Shown here piece by piece: positions 47,796-56,258 of a stretch of DNA of 64,000 nt. Under the pieces are notes generated by a model, which worked only from the letters and a program-made list of their open reading frames with translations, searched no databases and was not told the origin of the DNA. Numbering within the stretch: position 1 is the first letter of the stretch; each line of letters begins with the position of its first letter. This DNA is from an uncultured Phycicoccus sp. GTDB lineage: Bacteria; Actinomycetota; Actinomycetes; Actinomycetales; Dermatophilaceae. The DNA is taken from the NCBI RefSeq assembly GCF_947495705.1, contig NZ_CANLZR010000005.1, positions 62,001 to 126,000 on the forward strand, in the 5' to 3' direction. The position numbers were made by a program, and so were the translations under genes.

Positions 47796-48605
47796 TCACA
47801 CGACGAACCCGAGGCCCTCCCGGGCCGTGAGCACCTCGACCCCTGTGGGGACGAGCCCCGCGACGGCGTCGAGGTCGTCGTCGCTCCGGTGCGGGCCGTG
47901 GTGGAAGAGCACGAGGCGGCCGGACCCCACGCGCTCGGCCAGCCGCACCGCGTCCGCCACCGTCGCATGCCCGTACGCGTCGGCCCGGTCGCGCTCGCCC
48001 TCCAGGAACTGGGCGTCGTGGACGAGGACGTCGACCCCCTGCAGGGCCCCGAGCAGGGCCGCGGAGACCCCTGCGGCGGGTGCGTGGTCCGGCAGGTACG
48101 CCAGCCTGCGGCCGTATTCCTCGAGGACGTAGCCGTAGGTGCGCCCGCCCTTGTGCTCGACGTCGACCGCGGTGACGCCGAGACCGTCGACGACGACGGC
48201 ACCGTCCTCCACGGCGTCGAAGGACCAGTCGCCGAGAAGACCCTCGGGCTCGATCGGGAAGCCCGGCGGAGCCATGAGCTGCGCCAGCAGGTCGCGGCCG
48301 CTGGAACCTCCCTGGGCCGGGACGACCACCCGCACCGCCGACCCCGGGCGGTCCCCGGCGGCGAAGAACGGCAGTCCCTGGACGTGGTCCCAGTGCAGAT
48401 GGCTGACGAGGACGGTGCCCCGGAACGGCTCGCCCTCGAGCAGAGCCGTGGCGCCGCGGATGCCGGTGCCCGCGTCCAGCAGGACCGTCGGCCGGTCACG
48501 ACCGGTGAGGGTCACGGCGACGCACGAGGTGTTGCCCCCGTAACGGACGAAGTCACGCCCGGGAGCGCAGGTGGACCCCCGCACGCCGAGGAACGTCGCT
48601 CTCAC
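47796..48605 (-). CDS. Metallo-beta-lactamase-fold hydrolase divergent from a nucleotide cyclase gene
   Basis: 269 residues from GTG 48605, with GGAGGACCCGG directly before it. MRATFLGVRGSTCAPG and RYGGNTSCV open a subfamily of MBL hydrolases; metal sites are HLHWDH (69-74), LPDHAP, and VHDAQF, with a final His in LFHHGPHRSD. The fold is that of RNase Z/PhnP/class II cyclic nucleotide phosphodiesterases. The gene is divergent (118 nt) from the large cyclase at 48724, which makes cyclic-nucleotide hydrolysis a reasonable but unproven role. Confidence 0.87.
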   Translation of the reverse strand: MRATFLGVRGSTCAPGRDFVRYGGNTSCVAVTLTGRDRPTVLLDAGTGIRGATALLEGEPFRGTVLVSHLHWDHVQGLPFFAAGDRPGSAVRVVVPAQGGSSGRDLLAQLMAPPGFPIEPEGLLGDWSFDAVEDGAVVVDGLGVTAVDVEHKGGRTYGYVLEEYGRRLAYLPDHAPAAGVSAALLGALQGVDVLVHDAQFLEGERDRADAYGHATVADAVRLAERVGSGRLVLFHHGPHRSDDDLDAVAGLVPTGVEVLTAREGLGFVV

Positions 48606-48723
48606 CCGGGTCCTCCGTCCGCGCCGGCCGGGGCCACAGGCCTTCCAGGCGTCGCCGGACTGTGGGATCCTACCGGCGCCGGGCCGCCCCGGGTAGGCCA
48701 TTGGGGACGAGCGGAGGACCGCC

Positions 48724-51700
48724 GTGCACGACCTGCGCCGCCACGTCCCGCCGATCGCCCTCGGCTGGGACGACGAGGCCCCCGACACGACGTGGCGCGT
48801 CCTCGACGGGACCCTCGTCTTCGCCGACGTCTCGGGGTTCACCGCCCTCACCGAGCGGCTGTCGCGCCGCGGCCGGATCGGCGCGGAGGACATCGTCGAG
48901 ACCCTCAACGGGGTGTTCTCCCCGATGATCGGCGTGTGCGCCGGCCGTGGCGGCGAGCTGCTGAAGTTCGGCGGGGACGCGCTGCTGTTCCTCTTCCGCG
49001 GCCCGGACCACGCCGAGCAGGCGTGTGACGCCGCCGTCGAGATGCGCAGCGGCCTCGCCCGGGCCCGGCAGGTCACGGCGTCGGGAGTCCGGCTGCGGCT
49101 GTCCATGTCGGTGGGCATCCACTCCGGCGACCTGCATCTGTTCCTCGTCGGGTCGCCGACCCGCGAGCTCCTCGTCCTCGGTCCCGGGGCGTCCAGCACC
49201 GCCCGGGCCGAGAAGGCGGCCGGGGCCGGTGAGATCGTCCTCTCCCCCGGCACGGTGGCCCGGCTCGCCGACGGGGCGTCGCGGCCCCGGGCCGACGGCG
49301 CCCTGCTGCTGCGGCGGCGCAGGTCCCGCTCGGCGCCGGGGTCGCCGACGGCCGGCCCGGAGGCCACCTCCGCCCGGCTCGCGACCCTGTTCCCGCACAC
49401 GCTCGGAGCCCACCTGGCCCCCGGCCCCCCGGACCCGGAGCACCGCACCGCGACGATCGCCTTCGCCTCCTTCTGCGGCACCGACGCCGTGCTCGCCGAG
49501 CACGGCCCACAGGTGCTCGCCGACCGTCTCGCCGAGGTCACCGCCGCTGTGGAGGACGCGCTGGCCCCCGAGGGCGTGAGCCTGCTTGCGACCGACATCG
49601 ACACCGACGGCGGCAAGTTCTTCCTGGGCTCCGGAGTCCCCGTGAGCCAGGACGACGACGAGGGCCGGATGCTGCGGGCGCTGCGCCGCATCGCCGACAC
49701 CAGGCTGCCCCTGGCGATGCGGCTCGGGGTGAACCGGGGTCACGTCTTCGCGGCGGAGGTGGGCAGTGCGCGCCGCGCGGCCTACTCGGCGATGGGCGAC
49801 ACGACGAACACCGCGGCCCGGATCATGTCGGTCGCCCCCCCGGGCGTCCTGTACGCCCACCCCGACGTCCTCGCCCACTCCCGCACGACGTTCGCGACCA
49901 CCACCGCCGGGCCGTTCACCCTCAAGGGGAAGGCCGAGCCCCTGCACGTCCTCGAGGTCGGGCCCGAGACCGGCACGAGAGTGGTCGCCGACGACGCCCG
50001 GCTGCCGCTGCTGGGCCGCGACAGCGAGCTGCACGCCGTCCGGGTCGCCCTGAGCCGGGCCCTCGGGGGTGAGGGCGGGGTCGTCGTCGTCCGCGGGGGG
50101 ACGGGCCTGGGCAAGTCCCGGCTGGTCGCCGAGGCGCTCGCCTCTGCGCCGCGGGCCCGGACCGCGGTCCTGCGCGGCGAGCCCTACGGGGTGACGAGCA
50201 CGTACCGGGTGCTGCGGGACCCGATGCGCGCCCTGCTCGGGGTGCAGCGGGACGCCCCGGAGCCGATGGGCGCCGCCCTCCTGGACACGCTGCGCCGGTC
50301 CGCCCCCGACCTCGTGCCGCTCGCCCCCCTGCTCGCCGACGTCGTCCACGCCGCCGTCCCCCCGACCCCGGAGGCGGAGCGGGTCGCACCGGAGTTCCGC
50401 GCCGACCGGGTCGCCGACGTCGTCATCGACCTCCTCGACCGGCTCGTCGAGGGGCGGTTCGTCGTCGTCGTCGAGGACGCGCACTGGGTCGACGGCGCAT
50501 CCGCGCACCTCCTGGGCCGGGTCGCGACCGCCACCGCGGGGCGGCCCTGGGCGCTGGTGTGCGTCCGGCGGGGCAGCGAAGGGGGCCTCGTGCCGGAGCA
50601 CGGGACCGAGGTGGACCTCGCGCCGCTGCCGGACGAGGTCGTGGAGCGGCTGGTCCACGCCGCGACCGAGGACGCGCCCCTGCGGCCGCACGAGGCGGAG
50701 GCGGTCGTGGCGCGGGCTGCCGGGAGTCCGCTCTACGTCGCGGAGGTCACGCGGCTGGCGGACCTGCGCGACACCGACGGCCTTCCCGACTCGGTGCAGG
50801 CGGCGATGACCGTGCAGATCGACCGGCTGCCGCCTCGGCACCGCGGGCTCCTGCGGCGGGCCTCGGTTCTCGGTCGCAGCGTCCGCCGGGAGATCCTCAC
50901 CGCCACCCTGGCCGCGGACGGCGTGGCGGACGCGGCGGCCCTCCTCGACGACCTGCCGGAGCTGCTCGCGCCCGACGGTGCGCACCGGGTCCGCTTCCGC
51001 AACAGCCTGGTCCGCGACGCCGCCTACGCGGGCCTGGCGTACCGCACCCGGGCCCGCCTGCACCGCATCGCGGGCGAGGTGCTCGAGTCGATGAGCACCG
51101 ACCCCGAGGCGGACTCCCCTGCCCTCGCACTGCACTTCGCCCAGGCCGGCGACGCGGCCCGCACCTGGCGCTACTCGCGGCTCGCCGGGGACCTCGCGCG
51201 ACGCTCGTACGCCAACGCCGACGCGGCCGGCCACTACGAGACCGCGCTCGGCGCCGCGCGCCGGCTGCCGCACGTCTCCGACGCCGAGCGCGCTGCGCTG
51301 TGGACCCTCGTCGGGGAGACCCGCGAGCAGGCCGGCATGTTCGAGGCGTCCGTCGCCGCCCACCGGCGGGCCGCGCGGCTCCTGCGCGCGGATCCCGTCG
51401 CCGTCGCCGAGTCGCTCGTGCGCCAGGCGAACGTGCACAACCGCGCGGGGGACTTCACGAGGACGTTGCGCGTCGTGGCGCGGGCCCGGCGGCTGCTCGC
51501 CGCCCACGAGGAGGAGGGCCGCGTCGCGCTCGTCCGGCTCGACAACCTCACCGCGCTCGCGCGGCTCGAGCAGGAGCGTCCTCGCGAGGCCGCACGGTGG
51601 GCCGAGCGCGCTGTCACACGGGCTCGCGAGGTGGGCGACCACGAGACGCTCGTCCGGTCGCTCATGCTCGTCGACGGCGTCGACCTGCAGCTCGGGGTGC

Positions 51701-52491
51701 CGGGTCCCGGCGGGCCTCACCTCGAGGCGCTGGCCATCTGCGAAAGCCACGGTCTGCGCCCGCTGGAGGCGACGATCCGGGGCAACCTCGGCGCCCTCGC
51801 GTACTACGCGGGCCGCTGGAGCGAGGCCGCGACGTGGTACGCCACGAGCCGTGAGGTGGCCCAGGAGACCGGCAAGTCGGTCGGCGCGGCCGAGACGGGG
51901 GTCAACCTCGGCGAGCTGCTCGTCGACCTCGGGGACCTCGACGGGGCCGAGGCGGTCCTCGCCGACGCCGTGCGCGTCCTGCGTGCCGCCGGTGAGCTGC
52001 CGTTCGTGGCCCAGGGCCAGATGCAGCTGGCGCGCGTCGCCCTCGCCCGCGGCGAGGTCCAGGACGCGGAGCGGCTCGCCGAGTCGGCGGCGCGGCGGCT
52101 GGTCGACCTCGGCTCCGCCTCCAGCGCGCTCGAGGCGGCGCTCGTGCGAGCCGAGGCCCTGACCCGCGACGGACGGCCCGAGGAGGCCCTCGAGGTCGTC
52201 GCTGCGGCCGAGCGGACGGCCCGCAGCGAGTCCGTCCTCAGCCTGCCCCGGACCTGTCGGGAGCGGGCCCGGGCCCTGTTGGCCGTCGGTCGGGCCACCG
52301 AGGCGGCTGCCGTCGTCGAGACCGGGCTCGAGTCCGCCCGGAGCCAGGACCTCCCGTACGAGGAGGCGCTGCTGCTGCGGGTCGCGGCCCGGGTCCATGA
52401 CGCGCTGGGGGACGCCCCGGGGGCCGAGCGCGCCGCGGCGGAGTCGGCGCGGCTCCTCGAGCGGCTCGGGGTGACCCGGCCGGGAGGCTAG
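48724..52491 (+). CDS. Tandem class III nucleotidyl cyclase with AAA-type ATPase and helical repeats (sAC-like)
   Basis: 1255 residues from GTG 48724 (GGAGGACCGCC upstream). Cyclase domain 1 (about 28-185) has the metal-binding Asp35 (FADVSGFT) and Asp85 (LLKFGGDALLF) but lacks the transition-state Asn/Arg. Domain 2 (about 240-410) lacks the first metal Asp (IAFASFCG) but has Lys298 (GGKFFLG), Asn362 and Arg366 (MGDTTNTAARI). Together they could build one active site, as in soluble adenylyl cyclase. An ATPase follows: Walker A GGTGLGKS (458-465), Walker B VVVVEDAHW (about 580-588); residues 800-1250 are TPR-like helices. No DNA-binding domain and no TM. Divergent from the MBL hydrolase; product cAMP is inferred. 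Confidence 0.9.
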   Translation: MHDLRRHVPPIALGWDDEAPDTTWRVLDGTLVFADVSGFTALTERLSRRGRIGAEDIVETLNGVFSPMIGVCAGRGGELLKFGGDALLFLFRGPDHAEQACDAAVEMRSGLARARQVTASGVRLRLSMSVGIHSGDLHLFLVGSPTRELLVLGPGASSTARAEKAAGAGEIVLSPGTVARLADGASRPRADGALLLRRRRSRSAPGSPTAGPEATSARLATLFPHTLGAHLAPGPPDPEHRTATIAFASFCGTDAVLAEHGPQVLADRLAEVTAAVEDALAPEGVSLLATDIDTDGGKFFLGSGVPVSQDDDEGRMLRALRRIADTRLPLAMRLGVNRGHVFAAEVGSARRAAYSAMGDTTNTAARIMSVAPPGVLYAHPDVLAHSRTTFATTTAGPFTLKGKAEPLHVLEVGPETGTRVVADDARLPLLGRDSELHAVRVALSRALGGEGGVVVVRGGTGLGKSRLVAEALASAPRARTAVLRGEPYGVTSTYRVLRDPMRALLGVQRDAPEPMGAALLDTLRRSAPDLVPLAPLLADVVHAAVPPTPEAERVAPEFRADRVADVVIDLLDRLVEGRFVVVVEDAHWVDGASAHLLGRVATATAGRPWALVCVRRGSEGGLVPEHGTEVDLAPLPDEVVERLVHAATEDAPLRPHEAEAVVARAAGSPLYVAEVTRLADLRDTDGLPDSVQAAMTVQIDRLPPRHRGLLRRASVLGRSVRREILTATLAADGVADAAALLDDLPELLAPDGAHRVRFRNSLVRDAAYAGLAYRTRARLHRIAGEVLESMSTDPEADSPALALHFAQAGDAARTWRYSRLAGDLARRSYANADAAGHYETALGAARRLPHVSDAERAALWTLVGETREQAGMFEASVAAHRRAARLLRADPVAVAESLVRQANVHNRAGDFTRTLRVVARARRLLAAHEEEGRVALVRLDNLTALARLEQERPREAARWAERAVTRAREVGDHETLVRSLMLVDGVDLQLGVPGPGGPHLEALAICESHGLRPLEATIRGNLGALAYYAGRWSEAATWYATSREVAQETGKSVGAAETGVNLGELLVDLGDLDGAEAVLADAVRVLRAAGELPFVAQGQMQLARVALARGEVQDAERLAESAARRLVDLGSASSALEAALVRAEALTRDGRPEEALEVVAAAERTARSESVLSLPRTCRERARALLAVGRATEAAAVVETGLESARSQDLPYEEALLLRVAARVHDALGDAPGAERAAAESARLLERLGVTRPGG

Positions 52492-53867
52492 TTGTAGCTG
52501 AGCTTGGCGTCGCCGTACACGTACACCCGGTCCTGCACCGAGATCCTGGTCGACCCCCGGACCGGCTGGGCCTGCCGGGAGATGACACAGGCGAACTGGG
52601 TCCCGGGCAGGTCCGGCTCCTGGTCCGCGCTCGGCGGGAAGCCGGAGTAGCCCACGAAGGTGCCGGACAGGGCGTACCCGTCGGCCGGGCACCAGCCGAG
52701 CGTGACGCTCTCCTGGCCCGGCGCCGGGTACTCGTAGTCGATGACGACGTCGCCGAGGGCGGTCGTCCCGGGTGCCGGGGTCTCGCTCCACCCGACGTCC
52801 CACACGAACTGGGCAGCCGTCTGGCTGTCGAGGGGCTTGACGAACTGCGCGGCGAAGGGGTCGGTGCCGAGGTGGTACGGGACGGCGACGCAGGTGCTGC
52901 CGTCGGCGTTGTCGAGCCGGGTGACGGTCACCTGCGGGGAGTCACCCGCGGCAGCGATCGTGCGGGTGCTCGCGCCGCAGTCGAGGACCCCGTCGACGAC
53001 CTCGATGATCGAGGCGTCGGGCGTGGACAGCGGCGCCGCCGGCAGGACCGAGCCGTCCGCGCCGCCCTCGAGCGAGAACGAGCCGTTGAGTGCCGTCAGC
53101 GTCATCGTGTCGAAGACGATGCCGTCGTCGGGTCCGGTCCAGGACGGCGCGCTGATGGGCCAGCGGCAGTTGTCGTTGACGCCGCTGTCGGCACCGGAGT
53201 CGGCGGAGTTCGAGCAGACCGTCTTGTGGCCGGCCGGCAGCTGCCCCGGGGCCAGGCCGTCGGGCACCGGGTTGCTGATGGTCGACCCGCTGTACAGGGC
53301 GAAGTAGTGCGTCTGGGAGCCCCGGGTCAGGGTGGCGAGGATCTGCGCGTTCTGCTTGAGCTCGACGTCGAGGTAGGCCGAGGACGCGACCGCCTGGTAC
53401 CCGAGGGTGGACGCCAGCCCTGCCCCGAGCGTCATCCGCAGCTTCTCGGCCGGTGAGTTGACCTGGTAGCACGAGACCCCGCTCTTCTTCTCCTTGACTC
53501 CGATCGACCCGCTCGCGAACGAGGCGAGCGACTCGGTGAACTTCGAGGTCGTCGCGCCGGAGAACGTCACGTACCGGCCGGCCGCCGCACCCTGGTTCAT
53601 CGCGCAGTCCGACGCCGGGGCGAGGGTCTGGGTGGCCCCGGTGGGGCCGGACGCCGTGTGGAGCCCGACGCCGGCGTCGGCCCCGGTCCGGATCGCGATC
53701 CAGGACGCGGTGTACGACGGGGTGGTGAGAACAGCGGCGACCGACGCCTCGGGCGGTGCGGCGGCGGGTGGCCGGACGGCCACGAGGCCCACCGGCACCA
53801 GGCCGACGACAGCGGTGACGGCCAGGGCGGCCGTACGGCGGGACCGGGTGGAGACGTGCTCGGACAT
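52488..53867 (-). CDS. Secreted protein of unknown function
   Basis: 459 residues from ATG 53867 (GGAGGG upstream). A Sec signal or anchor (about 12-35: AALAVTAVVGLVPVGLVAV) is followed by a beta-rich, Ser/Thr/Gly/Asp-rich extracellular protein with six or more Cys (DCAMNQG, SCYQVN, VCSNSADSG, NCRWPIS, DCGAST, WCPADG). No catalytic motif or known domain identified. Its stop and that of the convergent cyclase interlock in the 4-bp palindrome CTAG (52488-52491). Confidence 0.83.
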   Translation of the reverse strand: MSEHVSTRSRRTAALAVTAVVGLVPVGLVAVRPPAAAPPEASVAAVLTTPSYTASWIAIRTGADAGVGLHTASGPTGATQTLAPASDCAMNQGAAAGRYVTFSGATTSKFTESLASFASGSIGVKEKKSGVSCYQVNSPAEKLRMTLGAGLASTLGYQAVASSAYLDVELKQNAQILATLTRGSQTHYFALYSGSTISNPVPDGLAPGQLPAGHKTVCSNSADSGADSGVNDNCRWPISAPSWTGPDDGIVFDTMTLTALNGSFSLEGGADGSVLPAAPLSTPDASIIEVVDGVLDCGASTRTIAAAGDSPQVTVTRLDNADGSTCVAVPYHLGTDPFAAQFVKPLDSQTAAQFVWDVGWSETPAPGTTALGDVVIDYEYPAPGQESVTLGWCPADGYALSGTFVGYSGFPPSADQEPDLPGTQFACVISRQAQPVRGSTRISVQDRVYVYGDAKLSYN

Positions 53868-53965
53868 CGTGAGGCCCTCCCTGCTCGTGCGCCACACCGC
53901 CCGGCCGCGAGGTGTGGGTGCCCGGGGGAGGTCGCGCGTCCGTGCGGGTCGCGCGGACCTCTGCC

Positions 53966-53971
53966 ACGGTA
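53966..53971 (-). promoter_or_regulatory. Possible -10 box of the secreted protein gene
   Basis: TACCGT on the minus strand, 98 nt before the ATG at 53867. Confidence 0.3.
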
Positions 53972-54034
53972 GGGAGCGGGTGGCTCCGCGGCTATAGCCC
54001 GGACGGGCCATCGTCGACGCTCCGGGCTGCTCGG

Positions 54035-55360
54035 TCAGGGCTTGTCCGGTGACGCCTCCCGGTCCGCGTCCGGGGCGTCGGCGCCACCGGGCGGTGGGAC
54101 GACGGGCTGGAGCCGCTCGCGCGCCACGGGGATCTGCTCCTGCAGCTGCCGGACGACCGGCACGGCCTCCGCCAGCGGACTGCGCAGCGGCCCGCTGTCG
54201 GTCGGCACCGAGGCGTGCGCGTGGTCCGCCCTCAGCTCACCGACGAGCCGGCGCGCCTCGACGAGCAGCGCGCCGTACGCCGGCCAGGCCTCGGGGTCCT
54301 CGGGCGGGGTGCGGCGCACGTGGTCCGCGAGCTCGTCCAGGACCGCCGTCGCCGCGTCGAGGTGCTCGACGATCTCGCGCTCGGCGTCCTCCCGGTGGAC
54401 GCCGAACCGCGACCCGGCCTCGCCGACGTGCTCCAGGACCTGTGCGTAGCGGGTCAGCCAGTCCGGCGACGGGGCCGGCAGGTGCTCGGCGTCGTCCGCG
54501 GCGTCCGAGAGCGTCCGGGCCAGGCCTGCGACGGGCCACTGCATCCGCCGCACCGTCTCGACGGCCCGCTCGTACCCGTCCCAGTCGATGCGGGCCGGAC
54601 GGAGCCGGTGCCGCAGGTTGAACCGGGTGCTCTCCCGGCCGGTGCGGACCGCGTCGAGCACGTCGGGCACGGCCTCGGCGATGCGCGTGGCCCGGTCGTG
54701 CCAGTCGCGGGCCTGGCCCGCGTCCCACCCCTCGCGCAGCCCTGCGGCCATGTCCTCGAGCAGACCGCGCACCCGCTCGGTGAGCTCGACGACGGCGCGG
54801 CGCGGCGCGGTGAGGTGCATCGGTGCCAGCACGACCGCGTTGACCGCGACGCCGACGGCACCGCCGACGACCGTCTCGACCAGGGTGAGGTACGTGAAGT
54901 CGACGTCGTCCCACTGGAAGGTCAGCAACGAGAGCAGCACCATGGTCGGCACCTGGATCCCGTGGCCACCCAGCCGGTCCCAGCGCCCGATGAGCATCGC
55001 GACGAGCATCACGAGCACCATCGACCACCACGTGACCCCCACGAAGGTGCCGACGACCCAGGCCATGCTCATCCCGACGATGACCGCGACGACCCGCTCG
55101 ACGCTCAGCCAGAGGGACCGGACGATCGTCCGGTCCACGACGAGCAGCGCGGCGAGCGGGGCGTAGAACGGCGCCGGGCTGTCGAGGACCCGCACGGCCA
55201 GCTGCCAGGCGATCACCGCGGCGACGGCGGCCTTGACGAGCAGCAGGGCGTCGGTGCGCTCGGGCCCCGGACTACGGACGGCGGCCTGGGCGCTCTGCGA
55301 CCAGCCGCGCAGGGTCGCATGGACTCCGCGGCGGCCGGTGTCAGGCTCGACACGCGCCAT
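54035..55360 (-). CDS. FUSC/aromatic-acid-exporter-family membrane protein
   Basis: Probable efflux or envelope protein of the FUSC superfamily; substrate unknown. 441 residues from ATG 55360. Six TM segments in the first 190 residues (from LLLVKAAVAAVIAWQLAV; FYAPLAALLVVDRTI; VVAVIVGMSMAWVVGTFVG; MVLVMLVAMLIGRW and others), followed by a long cytosolic helical domain rich in Arg, Glu and Ala. TAGAGT lies 7 nt before the ATG. Confidence 0.87.
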   Translation of the reverse strand: MARVEPDTGRRGVHATLRGWSQSAQAAVRSPGPERTDALLLVKAAVAAVIAWQLAVRVLDSPAPFYAPLAALLVVDRTIVRSLWLSVERVVAVIVGMSMAWVVGTFVGVTWWSMVLVMLVAMLIGRWDRLGGHGIQVPTMVLLSLLTFQWDDVDFTYLTLVETVVGGAVGVAVNAVVLAPMHLTAPRRAVVELTERVRGLLEDMAAGLREGWDAGQARDWHDRATRIAEAVPDVLDAVRTGRESTRFNLRHRLRPARIDWDGYERAVETVRRMQWPVAGLARTLSDAADDAEHLPAPSPDWLTRYAQVLEHVGEAGSRFGVHREDAEREIVEHLDAATAVLDELADHVRRTPPEDPEAWPAYGALLVEARRLVGELRADHAHASVPTDSGPLRSPLAEAVPVVRQLQEQIPVARERLQPVVPPPGGADAPDADREASPDKP

Positions 55361-55367
55361 GGCCGGG

Positions 55368-55373
55368 ACTCTA
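55368..55373 (-). promoter_or_regulatory. -10 box for leaderless FUSC transcript
   Basis: TAGAGT on the minus strand, 7 nt before the ATG, within the 40-nt gap after the dehydratase gene. Confidence 0.45.
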
Positions 55374-55400
55374 CCCACGGCGGCAGCCGCCACCGGCTGG

Positions 55401-56258
55401 TCAGGCGCTCAGGCTCACGACCACGTGCGCGGTGTGCGGCTCGGTCCGGGAGCGGAGGCCGGCGACCAGGGTGTCCCCGTCTCGTCCGCGGACGAGCTCG
55501 ACGGTGGACGGCAGGAACACCGGCTTGGTGAACCAGACCCGGCTCGTCGACGGCCCGAGCGAGCCGCGCCCGAGGGCGGCCAGCACGCGGGCGTAGGTCC
55601 ACATCCCGTGAGCGATGTGCCGGGGGAAGCCCATCGCCCGGGCCGTGAGCGGGTGCAGGTGGATGGGGTTGACGTCGCCGGAGGCCGCCGCGTACCGCCG
55701 CCCCAGGTCGTCGGCCAGGCGCCAGACGCCGGCCGGCGGGCCGTCGGGCAGGGCGGGCGGGGATTCGCCGCGCGCCGCGTCCTCGGTGCCGGACCCGCGG
55801 GCGAGGTAGACGCTGTCGCACTCCCACACGAGCTCGCCGGAGACCCGAGCCTCGAGGCGCACGTCGAGCGTGCGGCCGCGCCGGTGCGGAGTGATCGCCC
55901 CGGCCGTGACGTCGAGGGTCAGCGGCTCGGCGGCGTCCATCGCCCGGTGGGTCGTCAGCCGGTTCTCGAGGTGCACGAGCCCCGGGAGCGCGAGCGGGAA
56001 GTCGGGCCTGGCCATGAGCGCCGTCTGGACCGGGAACGCCAGCACCCACGGGTAGGGCTGGGGCACGGTGTCCGACACGGCGTACCCGGTGAGACGCTGG
56101 TAGGCGGCGAGGCGGTGCCGGTCGATCCGCACGTCCTCGACGCGCAGGGTCCGGTCCGGTACCTCGCTCCCCCGGCGGCCGCGCGCAGTGAGCACCGCCC
56201 GGGTGAGGAGCGGCGCGGTGGCGGGCAGCGACGGCAGGGTCTCGACAGCCACGGTCAC
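55401..56258 (-). CDS. htdX: MaoC-like (3R)-hydroxyacyl-thioester dehydratase (HtdX type)
   Basis: Dehydrates 3-hydroxyacyl-CoA/ACP. 285 residues from GTG 56258 (GTGA overlap with fabG4). Double hot-dog fold: the C-terminal half carries the hydratase motif ASGDVNPIHLHPLTARAMGF followed by AHGMW, with catalytic Asp and His; the N-terminal half (PQPYPWVLAFPVQTALM) is the non-catalytic lid. The order htdX-fabG4-fadA2 corresponds to mycobacterial Rv0241c-Rv0242c-Rv0243. Confidence 0.9.
   Translation of the reverse strand: MTVAVETLPSLPATAPLLTRAVLTARGRRGSEVPDRTLRVEDVRIDRHRLAAYQRLTGYAVSDTVPQPYPWVLAFPVQTALMARPDFPLALPGLVHLENRLTTHRAMDAAEPLTLDVTAGAITPHRRGRTLDVRLEARVSGELVWECDSVYLARGSGTEDAARGESPPALPDGPPAGVWRLADDLGRRYAAASGDVNPIHLHPLTARAMGFPRHIAHGMWTYARVLAALGRGSLGPSTSRVWFTKPVFLPSTVELVRGRDGDTLVAGLRSRTEPHTAHVVVSLSA

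Noticed and set aside
48670-52803. A 1377-codon minus-strand frame over the cyclase gene
   Set aside because: Low-complexity Arg/Gly/Asp/Leu content with no motif, while the plus-strand frame has two cyclase domains, an ATPase and TPR-like helices.
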